A stretch of DNA of 64,000 nucleotides from Episyrphus balteatus (Eukaryota; Arthropoda; Insecta; Diptera; Syrphidae), in assembly GCF_945859705.1 (NCBI RefSeq), contig NC_079134.1:33051136-33115135 (forward strand). The letters run 5' to 3'. Position numbers and translations under genes: made by a program. Under the pieces are notes generated by a model that saw only the letters and a list, made by a program, of their open reading frames with translations, was not told where the DNA came from and ran no database searches. This document shows, in pieces, positions 1 through 13,157 of this stretch; position 1 is the stretch's first letter, and each line of letters opens with the position of its first letter.

Positions 1-786
1 AACATAAATGCCTACATCATCATAGCCAGGAGACAAACCCTTAAAGACACAATGCCGCCACGCTCGAGCCACTTGAAACATTGAACAAGCCAGCAGATGC
101 AACCAGCATCCTTGGATCCTAAATCATATTGCACCCGAGAAAATTGACTTGAAAAATATAAATCGCTTCGGAGCGCTATTTTTAGGTTAATTTTCTAAAA
201 TAAATCTTCCGTGCAATATAGAACTATAGTTAGGGAGTATTATTGTGTTGTTGTTGTTGTTGTTGTTGGTGGTGCATGCCAAAGACTGGATACTCAAGAC
301 CTAAGAGCCATCATGTCGTATTAATCATCGAAAGTGTAAAATTTTACAGAAAAAAAAAATTAAGGTGCACTTTACACGGCCGATCTGAAATTTTTATTTT
401 ACACAGCTGCCAAGATATATACTGAAACACCAGTGCCATTTACGTCAGGGATTTAAACTGATTTGGGGACAAGCGCTCCATCAGGGATTTTATGAGTTGA
501 ATGGGGTTTTTTTTTTTGGTGATGGGGAATTCTTGAACATATCCCTCGGCAGCTAATTAAATGCACTCGATCGGTCCATTCGTCTATGTGATGGGGGTAA
601 TAATCATGTCTAATGCAGCGATACAATCAACGAAATGATGCGCAACGCAACACCAATCCTACACAATACTATTAGATATGACGTGTGTGTGTGTGCTAAG
701 CACGTTCTAATATGATATTGCCAGGTTTAAAATGTATAAATTTCGATTAAAATTGTAAAAAAAGATAGATAATTTTATTATTTTTA
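1..786. other. unassigned intergenic DNA
   Basis: I see no gene here. The stretch holds a short TTG trinucleotide run at about 245-269, a short TG run near 685-695 and several A/T homopolymers. The only open frame is a short one running through the TTG repeat, and it is not convincing. Confidence 0.6.
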
Positions 787-2560
787 ATTGGCGCCCAATG
801 TAGAACTTGGTTGATTGAAATTCTTTGGAAAAATAAGTAAGTAAGATTGTGATAGAATATGTGCGAGAAAAATCTTACTTACTTAATTTTGCATCAGGGT
901 CAACGAAATAACTCATATAAAAAAAATTACCTATCTTAAATGGCGCCCGGGATAAAAATAAATTTTTGTTTTCTTTTGCGGTTTTTTTTTTTTCATGAAA
1001 ATTTCCAATGTTTACTTTTGGGCCAAGAACTGATTCCATTTTTTCTATTTAAACACTCAGGCAAAACTGTTGCCAATAACTTGTGTTGAAAAATTGATTG
1101 TTATAGTTATCAAAAACCAATACAAGATGAATTTATACTTATTTTTTTAAAATACTAAAATGGCGCCCAAGTGAAAACTTAATTCTCATTCACCCAAACC
1201 ATGGCTTAAACCAAGCCATCTTATAAGTGAATAAGCATGACATTAATGTTAACAAAAAGTTCTTTTGGAATATAGTTAAATAAATGAAGTGTATTTTAAA
1301 AATTTTCGTAATCTTAAATGGCGCCCGGGTGAAGACAAAATTTTTTAATCTCATGTAAAAAAAATATATCTGGAATTCTTATAGCTATTTGAACCAAAAC
1401 AAGTTATAGCCCAAAATGCTTTTAAACCCCTTTCCAAAATAACCTAAAATGGCGCCCGAGTAAAGTCAAAATACTACAATTTATAAGTAAAAAGTGACAG
1501 ATTTTACTGATAAACTATTAATATGAAAAGACTGGCAACACTCTTTCAACTACAGGTACCCCTTTTCTTGATTTTTAAGTTTTATGCACCCATGTCGATT
1601 GACTGAATTCCGTCAACAGTGACATGTAATTCAAAAGGGAATCCTTGACTAGAACAATTATACTTGTGTGTTGTTATTGTTATTTACGATCGAGTTTATC
1701 ACTTCCGAAGTTACTCTCGTGACGAGCATGTTATTTTTTCGTTGTGGAAATGGTGGCAGGCTATAGTACCCGGTGTGTGTCATTCTTGTGTTGTATTTCT
1801 CTGAGATATAGAGAAAACACAAAGATTCCCCAGGAATTGAAATCAATTTTAATGGAGATACATGATGTAACGCATTTAGGAGCAAAAAAAATACACTTTG
1901 TTACAAGGTGGCATACGTTATGGATTAAATTGTTTCAATGATGACAATATACAAGTATAAAAAGGGTGCGTGAACAACAAGTCTTTCTATACTCTTTTGG
2001 AGAATGTGTTATTTTTGGGTTTTTTTTTTTTTTTTTTTTTTTTTTTTCAATAACTACATAAGAATTTGTATTGAAACAAGAAATTGAACATGACACATGA
2101 CCATTTCAACTTGAACTTGGATATTTTTGGATAAAAAATAACACGTGGATGGGGAGAAATTGTAGGTGATTTAAGCATTTGGCAGAAATAAAACAAGTTT
2201 TTAAAGAAAAATTTCGTCCAATCGCTTACACATTAATGTTCAAATGATAGACATGCGCAATAAGTTATTTAAACCAACATCTTTCTACCAAACTCCTAGA
2301 TCGTACTCGTTGATTGCTATAGTTATAAAAACCAGCATAAGGTAAACACCAATATAATTTTAAACGTTTTTGTAGAATTTTCTTAAATGGCGCCCAAGTG
2401 AAAACCTTATTTTTGATTCGCTCAAATAATGGCTATGGCTCAGAACTACAGCACGACATCATCGTGAAAAAAATTCTCTTGGAATAGAATTAATTTAATG
2501 GAATAGCTTTTTAGTAAATAAAACTAGTTTAAATGGCGCCCGGATGACGATAAAAGGACA
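787..2560. repeat. diverged ~150-bp repeat array, each unit carrying TGGCGCCC
   Basis: The octamer TGGCGCCC occurs at 789, 941, 1161, 1319, 1450, 2388 and 2534. Spacings are 152, 220, 158, 131, 938 and 146 bases. The sequence around the octamers is also similar: each is preceded by an A-rich stretch often ending CTTAAA or CTAAAA, and followed by GTGAAA-like sequence. The units starting at 1161 and 2388 are clearly related for over 150 bases. This is a decayed tandem repeat with a gap between about 1460 and 2280. The gap includes a T homopolymer of about 27 bases near 2021-2047. No coding potential is seen. Confidence 0.7.
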
Positions 2561-2827
2561 TTTTTTTCAGGCGGGATTGGAAGAATTTTCCTTGATGAAA
2601 TCAACGATGCCTTTTCCAATTCCAGTCAGGATTGAATACTTATTGACAACTTATTTGAACAACTTCGACAAATTCAAAGCTAAGGCCTGTAAGAAGCGAA
2701 TTGATCAGCCTTCCTTCCGTATAATAATTATAAAATCTAGTACTTCAATTTGGGGTTAGTGCTATCTGTAGCTATGAAACGACGGTAACCTTCGTATAGG
2801 AATGCACCACAGCTGCACTATCGCCGC

Positions 2828-3060
2828 TTGAACGAAAATTTCACCGCACCACCGACGTACTACAGCCGCATTCTTTTTTTATATACAAAAAATTTCGCCG
2901 CAACATCGCTGCACCAACGCACGCCGCCGCACAACAGCCAAACCCTTTCATTTTATACTAAAAATTTCGACTCACAGTCACCGCACTACCGCCGCACCAC
3001 AGCCGCATCCTTTCATTTTGAGGTGCGGGGTGAGAAAAATGTTTCGGATTTGATGTGGTA
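2828..3060. repeat. CCGCACC-rich imperfect tandem repeat
   Basis: Three imperfect units each begin with AAAATTTC followed by several CCGCA/CCGCACC words, and two of them end in CTTTCATTTTxxA-like sequence. Units start near 2835, 2889 and 2960. An open frame on the plus strand crosses the repeat and translates to a repetitive peptide, so it is not taken as a gene. The GC-rich words stand out against the AT-rich flanks. Confidence 0.55.
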
Positions 3061-5125
3061 GAAATTTTTGGTCAAGGTGCGGATGGGAAGCGACGTTGGT
3101 GAGGTGGATTTCTATTATTTTTCGGTGCGTTTTCTTTGAATATATGCTCTAAGATTTTGATAAGGTCTTGAGGCAATTTGACTTAAGTCCGCTGATCTGA
3201 CTCTATCCTTAAACCAAACATGCAGTAGTTCGATATGTTACAGCATTCTCTTGTACCAAAAATCCAACAAAAATTCTGAGAAGCAAAAGAATCAATAAAG
3301 TAATTTCGTCAGACTTCCGTCACGAACATGTTTGATTCGACAACAAAGCTTTATACATTAAAAACAAATTCGTACCTAATTAAAACTAAAGCTATGTTCG
3401 ATTATAAATTAAAGTAAACATAAGTTCTTGGCATGGTAACTAAACTATCGTTAAATCTATTTTTGTTTTCTACAAAAACAAACAAATTCTTGTACATTTA
3501 AACGACTATAGCGTGAAATAATTCCAAATACTCGGTTAATATAGGTAAGAGTAATTTGTTTGGAAATCAAGTTCGATTTTTCACGCAAGCAACCATATTA
3601 TTTAAGACTTTGGATAAAGCATTGGTGCCTTCTTATCTAATGAACCGTCATGCAATCGCTAAAGCATTGTAAATTCACATCTAAACCACTTAACACCCGA
3701 CTAACAAATATCTGTTGCGCGCTGTACACAAAAGTCACACTTTGCCGACTCTTATAAAAGACCGAAAATATGCTGCACGGTTCCTTATGTTCTTCCCTCC
3801 AACCCTCGTCTGTTAAAAAAAAGTTAACTTCATGGACCAATAGGCCGACTATATAGGAATATAACGACGACGCCACAACAACTGGCAAAAAGCAATTCCA
3901 AATTAGGACTTGGACTTAACACTCGCGTTCATCTGATTGAAATCTCCAAAAGTTTACAATTACAACTCGTCGTTCGTCGTCGGCGTATAGCTCGAGCCAT
4001 ACAACCGAATACCTGTGATAGCTATAAGCTATTCAAAGCGTTTTAAGAAGTGCAATTCCGCGTGAGGCGAGCGGAATAGCGGCATGCAAAAGATTAATTC
4101 AAATTTATGTCGACTTGCTGGCAGATTAATTAAAGAACATAAAAGTGTCGTTATAGAACATAATTATTAATTTAATCGCAATTAGATATCTCTCTGGGAG
4201 AATTGTTAAAAAAAAATACTGCAGAACTTATCTGGAACAGGAACATTTCGGTCAGACAGTTGTTGTACGAGTGATTCATCAGAGTGCGCCAGCAAGCTCA
4301 CAAAGCACACCTGAAAAGGTGCCTTGCCAGACACATTTAACACGCTGCTGGCTGGCCAGCCACTGCGCTGGTTGTCTGTCCATTTGGTTTGTTCGTACAA
4401 TTCCATTTCTGGGTCGATCACTACTGCCGCCGCTGTTGCAGACACTCTTTAAAACACACACCCCAGATTCAAATTCAGGATTTGTGGCACTGGCGCACGT
4501 AGCACGTGCTAAATTATTAAAAGCACTCGTAAACGTTCAGTCGAACCGAGGTTCGTAATTAATTTATCCTAACCTAAGACCGTTTAGCCAGTGTCGGTTG
4601 GTCGGTCGCGGTCACATATATGCACACAAAAAAACAAGGCTTCATTCAAGACTTTAGGAGAGTGTTGAGCCCCGCTCAAGGGGTATATCTCTGGATCCAT
4701 CCACCACCATCAGATAGCAGTGGACTATGTGTTGTTAGCAACAACGATGGCCACGATGACTGCTGATTACTATCGTGTAATACATGGTCGTTGATTTAAT
4801 CTTTGCGATGTTCTCAGAGGATGAAGCTTACATTGCAATTTGCTTTGAAGTAGTAGTAAAGGAAAACAAGCTGAAAAAAAAGTGGCCTAAAACATCCCAC
4901 CGATGGAACCCCTTTTGTTATTGACATCCCGATATTAATTATTGTTCCCACCTTAACCTGCTCAAAGTGTTATATTTTCGAGAAGAGTCCACGGGAAAGA
5001 TATGGACGATAGCAATGGAATAATATTTTAAAGTTTTTGAAAATAACTGGATCGACAGGGGCGGATTTGTGACAAGAAATGGGCCTTTATATGTATATGG
5101 AGATCACTTTCTTGCCACTACCCTT
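3061..5125. other. unassigned DNA with a GC-richer patch at 4220-4640
   Basis: No gene is recognised. The block at about 4220-4640 has near-balanced base composition, unlike its surroundings. It contains two facing E-box-like words (CACCTG near 4308 and AAGGTG shortly after). Short open frames run on both strands, which is expected of balanced composition rather than proof of coding. It could be a promoter, enhancer or decayed exon; the sequence does not decide. Confidence 0.4.
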
Positions 5126-5500
5126 AAATTGTAAATTGTCAATTTTTCTAGTTTTCAATTTTCAATTCTTCAATTTTTCCATTTTTCAATTTTTCTAGTT
5201 TTCAATATTTCAATATTTCAATTTTTCAATTTTTCAATTTTTCAATATTTCAATATTTCAATATTTCAATTTTTCAATATTTCAATATTTCAATATTTCA
5301 ATAATTCAATATTTCAATATTTCAATTTTTCAATTTTTCAATTTTTAAATTTTTTTTAATATTTCAATTTTTCAATTTTTAAATTTTTTCAATGTTTCAA
5401 TTTTTTCAATTTTCCAACTTTTCAATTTTTAAATTTCTCAATTTCTCAATTTTTCAATTTTTCTTTTTTTTCAATTTCTCAATTTCTCAATTTTCAATTG
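5126..5500. repeat. TTTTTCAA/ATTTCAAT low-complexity tract
   Basis: The tract consists of irregular copies of TTTTTCAA and ATTTCAAT. It is diverged and variable in unit length, and passes directly into the heptamer satellite on its right. Confidence 0.8.
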
Positions 5501-6186
5501 TAAATCGTAAATTGTAAATCGTAAATTGTAAATTGTAAATTGTAAATTGTAAATTGTAAATTGTAAATTGTAAATTGTAAATTGTAAATTGTAAATTGTA
5601 AATTGTAAATTGTAAATTGTAAATTGTAAATTGTAAATTGTAAATTGTAAATTGTAAATTGTAAATTGTAAATTGTAAATTGTAAATTGTAAATTGTAAA
5701 TTGTAAATTGTAAATTGTAAATTGTAAATTGTAAATTGTAAATTGTAAATTGTAAATTGTAAATTGTAAATTGTAAATTGTAAATTGTAAATTGTAAATT
5801 GTAAATTGTAAATTGTAAATTGTAAATTGTAAATTGTAAATTGTAAATTGTAAATTGTAAATTGTAAATTGTAAATTGTAAATTGTAAATTGTAAATTGT
5901 AAATTGTAAATTGTAAATTGTAAATTGTAAATTGTAAATTGTAAATTGTAAATTGTAAATTGTAAATTGTAAATTGTAAATTGTAAATTGTAAATTGTAA
6001 ATTGTAAATTGTAAATTGTAAATTGTAAATTGTAAATTGTAAATTGTAAATTGTAAATTGTAAATTGTAAATTGTAAATTGTAAATTGTAAATTGTAAAT
6101 TGTAAATTGTAAATTGTAAATTGTAAATTGTAAATTGTAAATTGTAAATTGTAAATTGTAAATTGTAAATTGTAAATTGTAAATTG
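5501..6186. repeat. heptanucleotide satellite (ATTGTAA)n, almost pure
   Basis: About 690 bases are made of the 7-bp unit ATTGTAA, roughly 98 copies, with variants only at the left edge (ATCGTAA near 5512-5522). Because 7 is not a multiple of 3, the array reads as the seven-residue repeat FTIYNLQ in minus-strand frames, giving two long open frames of 234 and 269 codons that are artefacts of the repeat. The purity suggests recent expansion or active slippage. Confidence 0.95.
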
Positions 6187-7400
6187 CACACTCAAATCCT
6201 TCCCTGCCTCAATCGTATTCGATTTCCTTGTTTCTCTAGGCGTTAGGTGTAGAGCATATGAATTTTGAAGTGATCTGAAACGGAATCGGATTAGAGTTGG
6301 CATGTGGCACTATATTTTGTTGCAGCTCTGTGTAGCATGGTGCATAGTATTTGCATACCAATTGTGGGCTTGGCTTGGTCTGCTATCACCGCACACTACC
6401 TCTCGCCACGGCTAATCAGAGCTTAACGAAAGAAAAAAAAAAGTGAACAAACAAAAACAACGAAGCTCTTTTGGGCGGTAGAATTCTACTAGGTATATGG
6501 TGGTTGATGAATTATGGGCTTTTCGTGTAAATTTAGTCAAATGTGAGCTATTCAGAGGAGATTTTAAGGTGGCGATTTGAAGCCCGTATCGGTTTCTGCA
6601 AATTTTGTTCTTCTACATTGAACCGTAGCATGGCAAAGTGCAATAATAAAAATAAAATTAGTCTTTCCGTATTATTTCAATTCTTTTGTATGAGCTTAGA
6701 GGTCTTTTGGGTAATTCACTGAATGCGACTTTATCATATCATAGAGGTGCTATAGTTGTTGTTGTTGGTGGTTTTTTTTTATTTTGCGCAACAACACAAA
6801 AATTAAGTCTTTCGATTGCAACTTATTTATTGAAATTGAAAATTAATTTTTTTTTTTTCGGTTATTGATATTGTTGGAGATAAGATTTCATTGATTTAGC
6901 TTTTAGTGTGAAATTGTGGCATAAACGAAACAGGTATGGCCTTAAGGTCTAAGCTGTTTATACTTGAACGTATAGGAGGCTATCAAAGAGTGAATGTTTT
7001 AATGTTGTGGCAGCATATGGAATATAAAGAGAGATATTATAATGGACATTTTATCTAACAAAAAGTGTTATTCGCTTGCTTATGCTTATGGTTGCGCCTT
7101 TCTAATACAACATAATGATTTTATGCAAACATAGGTTGCATGCGGTCTTTGTGTTAAAAATTAATGATGTCAAAATATTAGTACGATATTAATGTTGTCA
7201 GGTTGAAAAACTGCAAAGTTAAATTTGTGATAACGAAATATAGTGATAAGAAGCTTGAATCAGGAAGATAAGATCCTTTTGTTTGGCATTATTAGAAGAT
7301 CTGAATTTTTAATTTGAACAGCTTTGAGCTAATAAACAATTCCGAGATATCAATTGCAAATAAAAAACGGGCCAGTTATTACGTAAGGTCACTGGAAATT
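6187..7400. other. unassigned intergenic DNA
   Basis: I find no gene, TIR or clear repeat in this stretch apart from short T and TTG runs near 6760-6780. Confidence 0.5.
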
Positions 7401-7402
7401 AA

Positions 7403-9503
7403 CGCGGCGGCACGCGGGCCACAATGGGACCAAACGACCAAAACCATCTCAAAATTGGTTTTAACAAATGTGATCATTTCAAAAAAGTAATGATTGTTTA
7501 ACATAATAGACATGTGCGCCATTATGATAGCATACATCGTTTTTAATATATTTTGGATAAAAGTACTGAAAATGAGTCTCGAACCTTACATTTCAATTTT
7601 TATTGTTTTTCGTCCAATTTTATATAACAGTTTAAACTTAGTTTTCTAAGAAGTTTGTGAAGAAACCTTATAAGTGTTGTATATCAATAAAAAGGTTAGA
7701 ATCTCTACTTTCTAAATCCGTTATTTGTTTTTGAATGTACTTTAAATTGATTGCTTAGAAAAAATAACAATTAATGGGAAGTAATTTGGACAACTTTAAT
7801 TTTCAATTGTAGATTTCTCCTTTGCCGACGACTGCCGATGTCGAGTTATGAATGAATTTAGAATCTCATTTTACTCAAAACTAAGGAATAGAAATAAAAT
7901 TTTGCGCATATTTGCGCCATTTTGATTTACGGTCAAAAATGTATAAAATACAAATTTTCCAAAAATTGTTGCAAATCTTTTTTTTACTGTCATCTACAGG
8001 ATGTCTCAAAATTAATGATTCAAATGAAATATTCTGATAGGCTATTTAAAGGGCTCTTAAAATTTGGTAACTTGTTTATCCCAAATATTTACGGTTTTCG
8101 ATTAAATGCACTTCTTGTGAAATTTCGAAAAATTCCTACTTTAAAACAGTATTTTGCTTCCGCTCTTCATAATTTATTTTTGTTTTTTTTTACAAATATG
8201 TCCCTTAAACAATAATTTACAATTAAGAACAATTGACAAATAAAAAAAAAATTATTTCGCTACAAATTAGTTTAAACAAAAGCCTATGTTTTTTATTGTT
8301 TTTTTTTTTACTCTGAAAAACCTTGTTTTGTTGAATTCAAATTAAAGTATCTTTCATCCTAACTTCAATTTTCGAATTTTGTATACTTTTTTTGAAAACT
8401 TTGATAACTAGGCAAGTTTTAAAAATGATAAACCAGTTTCAAAATGTACAATTTATTTTTTAGGGTGTTGCTTTAAAATAAAAGTAAGAAATTGAGTTTC
8501 ATTAAAACTGCTAACTAATTTGTAGCGATATGGCGAACAAAATAAATAATGTTTTGATTAAATAATTGGTTCTTATTTACCAATGTTTCAGTGAACGTTT
8601 GTAAAAACAAAAATCAATTATGAACAGGGGAAGTAATATACTGTTTCAAAGTAGGAATTTTTCGAAATTTCACAAGTAGTGCATTTAATCGAAAATGGTA
8701 AGAATTTGAGATATGTATTTTAAATTATTACTTTTGGGATCCCCTATAAAGGGAATTCCCAACGAGCTTGACCATCTGAACGGGTTTCAAGTCCCATTTT
8801 CTGCCGCAAATCAAAATCTGCAGATTTGATTTTATTTAATTTCATCCCATTTTTTCAAACTATTATTTTTTTACGCTATTTTAATTCTTATCTCAAGCTT
8901 TTGTTTTATTTAAAAAGCCTTCTCTATATAAAATATAAATTATTTTCATATTCTATTTCGTTTTAATACTTTTTTCCTCTTCATCCCTTTTTTTTTGTTT
9001 GAGTTTTATAAAATAAACAATAATTTTGATTTTATTAAGAAAGTGGTTAATTTAGTCTCTACGTTTTTGGATACTTGTCCCTTTCACATTTTTTCTTTCT
9101 TTTCTTACTTATAAAATAAATTCTACCTACAATGAATTTTATATCATCTTTCATTCGTATGCTTTTTTGAATTAATAATTAATTTTTGCTTTCTTATCAG
9201 TAAATATTATATATAGGATAACTTCACTTATATTTAACACAAACTACAACGACTTAAAATATAATTTTGTATATGAATTAAGCCATTAATTGATGAATTT
9301 GAGCTTTTTTTCATAATTTCTGTTTTTGAAAATGTTATAATAAATACATACATAATTTTTTTAGTTCTGATTTTTATTCCATGTTGAAGCATATACATTG
9401 TAGTATATTTGTGCCAAATTTCAAACAAAAATATTAAGAAAAAAAAAAGTTATGGAATTTTGAGATGATTTACATCGTTTGGTCCCATAGTGGGGCGGCG
9501 CGC
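7403..9503. mobile_element. ~2.1-kb TIR element, decayed, with a nested MITE
   Basis: The sequence at 7404-7457 is repeated in inverted orientation at 9455-9503. Both ends share GGGACCAAACGA and CATCTCAAAATT cores and GC-rich outer tips. No transposase is readable inside, so this is a non-autonomous or decayed DNA transposon of unknown superfamily. No matching target duplication could be assigned. The inside is AT-rich and holds a second, smaller element at 7997-8744. Confidence 0.6.
7997..8744. mobile_element. mariner-like MITE, ~750 bp, nested
   Basis: The left end after TA reads CAGGATGTCTCAAAATTAATG; the right end mirrors it (ATTACTTTTGGGATCCCC then TA). Inverted similarity continues inward for about 200 bases. 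Ends of the form CAGGGTGTC flanked by TA are typical of mariner-type elements. A truncated relative lies at about 30080-30549 and ends CACCCTG/TA. No transposase is seen. Confidence 0.6.
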
Positions 9504-9779
9504 ATTTTAATAGAAGACCCAATATACCTACCTTTTAACCAAACTTCTTCAACTATCTTAAGAACATCCCAATGTAGGAGTTGTTATTTGTTGGCTGTGA
9601 ATTGAATAACATGTTAAGAAGCTTAATTTTTAAAACTCTTGCATACTCGCCCCACCGTATATTGTTAAATGCGTTTTTTTAAGGCCCAGAGACATAACAT
9701 CCAGTTACTTTGGAATTAATTTCCCGTTTGATTGAGTAGAGGCGTACATTGAGTTGCCGGGGATCCGGAGTAAAACAGT

Positions 9780-10830
9780 ATTTTTTTTTTCCTCTAATCA
9801 AATCAGACATCAAAAGAAAGCTCTAATTATATAACTGAAAACCAAAAATTACTTGGGCTCTGTTACTGAGCTAGATTTTTTAGGTCCGTCAAGATAGCAC
9901 CCATACCCCCAAATTTCCAAAATCTGGGTATGCAGTTATTTGTTGCTAATTTGTTGCTAATGTTGTTGCTCTTATCTTGAATTTATTGCTCCACTCCTTC
10001 CCCTCAAAATTGATAGAAAGGGTGTGGGTGCTATCTTGACGGACCTAAATTTTTTACATTCCAAGGTTTGAACAAATTTTCAAAATAGGCTTTGAATTGA
10101 AGATATGAGTTCATAATCAACAGGTCTATGCATTTGGGTAAATAAATAAGAAATCTATTTTTTTGGGATTTTAGAAAAAAATTGAAGGGGTACCTACCCC
10201 TTGCCAAAAAAAAATATTTATTTGAAAATTTCCTCCAAATCCATCGAGCGAGACATCAAAAGAAAGGGTTCTCTAAGCACTATTAATAACTGAAAATTAT
10301 AGGTCTAGTTCCTGAGATATGTATTTCCGACAAAACATGTGTTTTTTTTTTCTTTTTTTTCTTACATTCCGAAGCCGATATCTTTTGACCAAAGTCTCGA
10401 AATAGCTTTTGAATTAAGGACATGAGTTCATAATGAGCAGGTACATGCATTTAGGTAAATAAATTAAAAAATCCAATTTTTTGGGTGTTTTCGAAAAAAA
10501 TCCAAGGTACCCTTGCCAAAAAAAATATTTTTTTTAAAACTTCCTACAAATCCATCGAGTGAGATATTTAAAGAAGGTCTGTTTATTCATAACTGAAAAC
10601 CAAAAGTTTCTTGGAAGTTAGGTTGCAGATTTATTTTTCTCCAAACATACATTTTGTTTCTTACATGGAGGCAGATAACTGAGGACCAAAATCTCGAAAC
10701 AAATTTTGGTTTGAGTACACAGTGAACAAGCATTTTAAATAAAAAAAAAAGTCTCTCTAAGCTTTATTCGTAAATACAAGCCAAAAGTTTTTTTAAACTT
10801 CAAGACTGTGAAAAATCCGTATATTATCTT
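9780..10830. repeat. diverged tandem repeat, period ~317 bp
   Basis: Units recur with words such as ATGAGTTCATAAT (10105 and 10422), TCCATCGAG, and ACATCAAAAGAAAG. Two full units and partial flanking ones are visible. Coding potential is not seen. Confidence 0.65.
9883..10045. mobile_element. 163-bp TA-flanked hairpin MITE
   Basis: The ends are GGTCCGTCAAGATAGCACCC and its inverted copy, about 30 bases paired, flanked on both sides by TA. The size, the TA duplication and the long TIR fit a Tc1/mariner-type MITE. It sits in the first unit of the local repeat cluster at 9780-10830. Confidence 0.75.
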
Positions 10831-11156
10831 TAGCCACAAAAATCTAAATTTTAGTTTTAAAAATCAATATGGCAACAGCGGCAATTTTTGTACCTTAAAG
10901 TATTTAACTACGCACATTTGAAAAAAAAAAACTATCAAAATTGGAGATTTCCGGACCTGTTCCCTGATATTGCCATATTTTTCGCTTTAGTTACTTCACT
11001 ATAAATTTTTAATTTTATTTTATGAGAAATTTGTTACAAAATTCAAAATTAAATTAAAAATTTACCCATTTTCAAAAAATTAAATTTTTCAAAAAAAAAA
11101 CAATACAAAAATCAAAAAATTAATTTTTTTTTGAAAGATATCCTTAATATTGATAC
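10831..11156. other. unassigned AT-rich DNA
   Basis: No gene, TIR or repeat unit could be supported here. Confidence 0.4.
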
Positions 11157-11159
11157 TTA

Positions 11160-11298
11160 TGGCGTTTTCGATTGGCAGTCCGGAAGCGTTCGGAATCATT
11201 CTGAAAGCGTTTTATTCGTACAAAACTGACAGTTTTGTGTGAATAAAATTTTTTCAGAATGATTCCGGACGCTTCCGGACTGCCAATCGAAAACGCCA
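11160..11298. mobile_element. 139-bp foldback MITE with TTA target duplication
   Basis: The ends TGGCGTTTTCGATTGGCAGT and their inverted copy pair over about 50 bases. TTA is present at 11157-11159 and 11299-11301. A 3-bp TTA/TWA duplication is the usual mark of PIF/Harbinger elements. An open frame on the minus strand across it is incidental. Confidence 0.75.
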
Positions 11299-11301
11299 TT
11301 A

Positions 11302-11918
11302 GATTACTAAAACCCTGTTTGCATCCTCTGCCAACGTAACGTAATATCAATTTTTCTAGATCACGAATTAATTGGACATTGCTATAAAATTGAGAAAAGT
11401 CGGTTGCATTCGATCAAAATTAGAAAGTGTCTTCAAGTTTTGGCAACAAAATGCTTCTTTGATCTAAAAAAATTCTTGGTTACTTCAGTTTTAAATTGTG
11501 GAGATCGTTCATTTTGTCTGGAGTATGAACCTTATGATTTTGAAGGCTTTTGAATGCATCTTTTAAACACATTTCTTTCCCTAACCGATTCGAGAATTTG
11601 TTTAAAGCGCTCAAGTATCAATCCTTATCTTGGGTAATGTAAAATTTTATCCTAAAATATTTGTTTTGCAACAGGAAAAAAAAACATTATTCAGAATAGA
11701 ATTACAAAATCTCTAAGCCAATGGTGGACACAAATTTTTGAAGTTATACTTCTTATGGGAGGGTGGGTATGAAAATTTACTTTTTGACAAGAATGTCAAA
11801 GGGATTATGACGCGATCACCCTGGGTAGCAGGGCTGTCGTTTCACCTTTAGAGTAGGCAGTACTTTAGTATTTAAAAATGCAGTACGCGGCAGTACGGCA
11901 AACATAAAACACACAACA
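11302..11918. other. unassigned AT-rich DNA
   Basis: No gene found. A short AGTACGGCAGTAC-like word cluster near 11860-11900 may be an end of another decayed element. Confidence 0.35.
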
Positions 11919-12008
11919 CGTTGCAAGTTACATGTTGCGTGTGGCAAGTTGCATGTGGCAAGTTGCATGTGGCAAGTTGCATGTGGTAATTTCCATGTGG
12001 CAAGTTGC
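11919..12008. repeat. 14-bp tandem repeat GTGGCAAGTTGCAT
   Basis: About six imperfect copies precede the hAT-type element. The same pattern resumes at 13150 just after the element, showing that the element interrupted the array. Confidence 0.85.
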
Positions 12009-13149
12009 CAGGGTTACAAAAAGCTCACATTTCAGCTCAGCTCACAGCTCAGCTCAAATTTGAGCTAGGTTCCATAGCTTAGCTCATTTGAGCTGAGCTG
12101 AAAGTGAGCTGAGCTGAAAGTGAGCGCCCCAACCTTTAACGCCTATATCTCGGAATTTTGAAAAAAATAAAAAAAAAAAATTTTTGATGCCAAAAGGTAG
12201 CGGGGACTCTAACCTACATTTGGGTACAACTCTCATTCCTGGAGGTCCACGCGTTCTCAAACCGGGAGAACTTAAAAGTAAAAAAAAAATAGGCACGATT
12301 CTGAAAAAATAGACATGATGTTGCGGTTTAACATGGAAGGCGATTTTTTAAAAATCTGACAATGTGCAAAGCGTAGGCCCATGACACAAGCTATCATTTG
12401 GCATCACTCCCAAAAATTGTTCTCAAGCGGTTTAGCTTCCAGGAGCGTTCAAAGATTCGGGGATTTTTCGAAAAAAAAAATTTACCCCAACTTTCAAACG
12501 CGATTTTCTCGGAATTTTGAAGAAAATCGAAAAACCGGATTATACCACTATCGGCTAGCTGAGAATATAAGCTTTCATATGCCACCACTCCCCTGCCTCT
12601 AGATCAAAGCGTTCCAACGCCTATATCGCGAAATTTTGAAGAAAATGAAAATAAAATTTTTTGATGCCAAAAGGTAGCGGGGACTTTAACCTACATTTGG
12701 GTACAATTCCCATCCCTGTAAGTCCACGCTATCTCAAACCGGGAGAACTTAAAAGTAAAAAAAAATAGGGGCGATTCTGAAAAAAAAGGCATGATGTGGC
12801 GGTTTAACATGGAAGGCGATTTTTTAAAAATCTGATAATGTGCAAAGCGTAGGCCCATGACACAAGCTATCATTTGGCATCACTCCCAAAAATTGCTCTA
12901 AAGCGGTTTAGCTTCCAGGAGCGTTTAAAGATTCGGGGATTTTTCGAAAAAAAAAATTTACCCCAACTTTCAAAACCGATTTTCTCGGAATTTTGAAAAA
13001 AGTCGAAAAACCGGATTGTACCGGAATTTTTTTTTATGATAAAAAAAGAAATATTTTACTAAAAAAATAGAAATATATTCACTTTCAGCTTAGCTCAAAT
13101 GAGCTGAGCTGCGAGCTGAGCTCAGCTCACTTTTGAGCTAACAACCCTG
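12009..13149. mobile_element. hAT-type non-autonomous transposon with 8-bp TSD
   Basis: The element begins CAGGGTT and ends AACCCTG. It is flanked by the 8-bp duplication CAAGTTGC (12001-12008 and 13150-13157). Both subterminal regions (about 12030-12124 and 13083-13135) are dense clusters of AGCTCAGCTCA/TGAGCTGAGCT words in inverted arrangement. The middle consists of two tandem copies of a ~477-bp unit (12120-12600 and 12605-13020, for example GATGCCAAAAGGTAGC at 12186 and 12663). Removing the element and one TSD restores the surrounding 14-bp repeat, which strongly supports the boundaries. An 8-bp TSD and CAGGG ends are typical of hAT elements. No transposase is present. Confidence 0.88.
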
Positions 13150-13157
13150 CAAGTTGC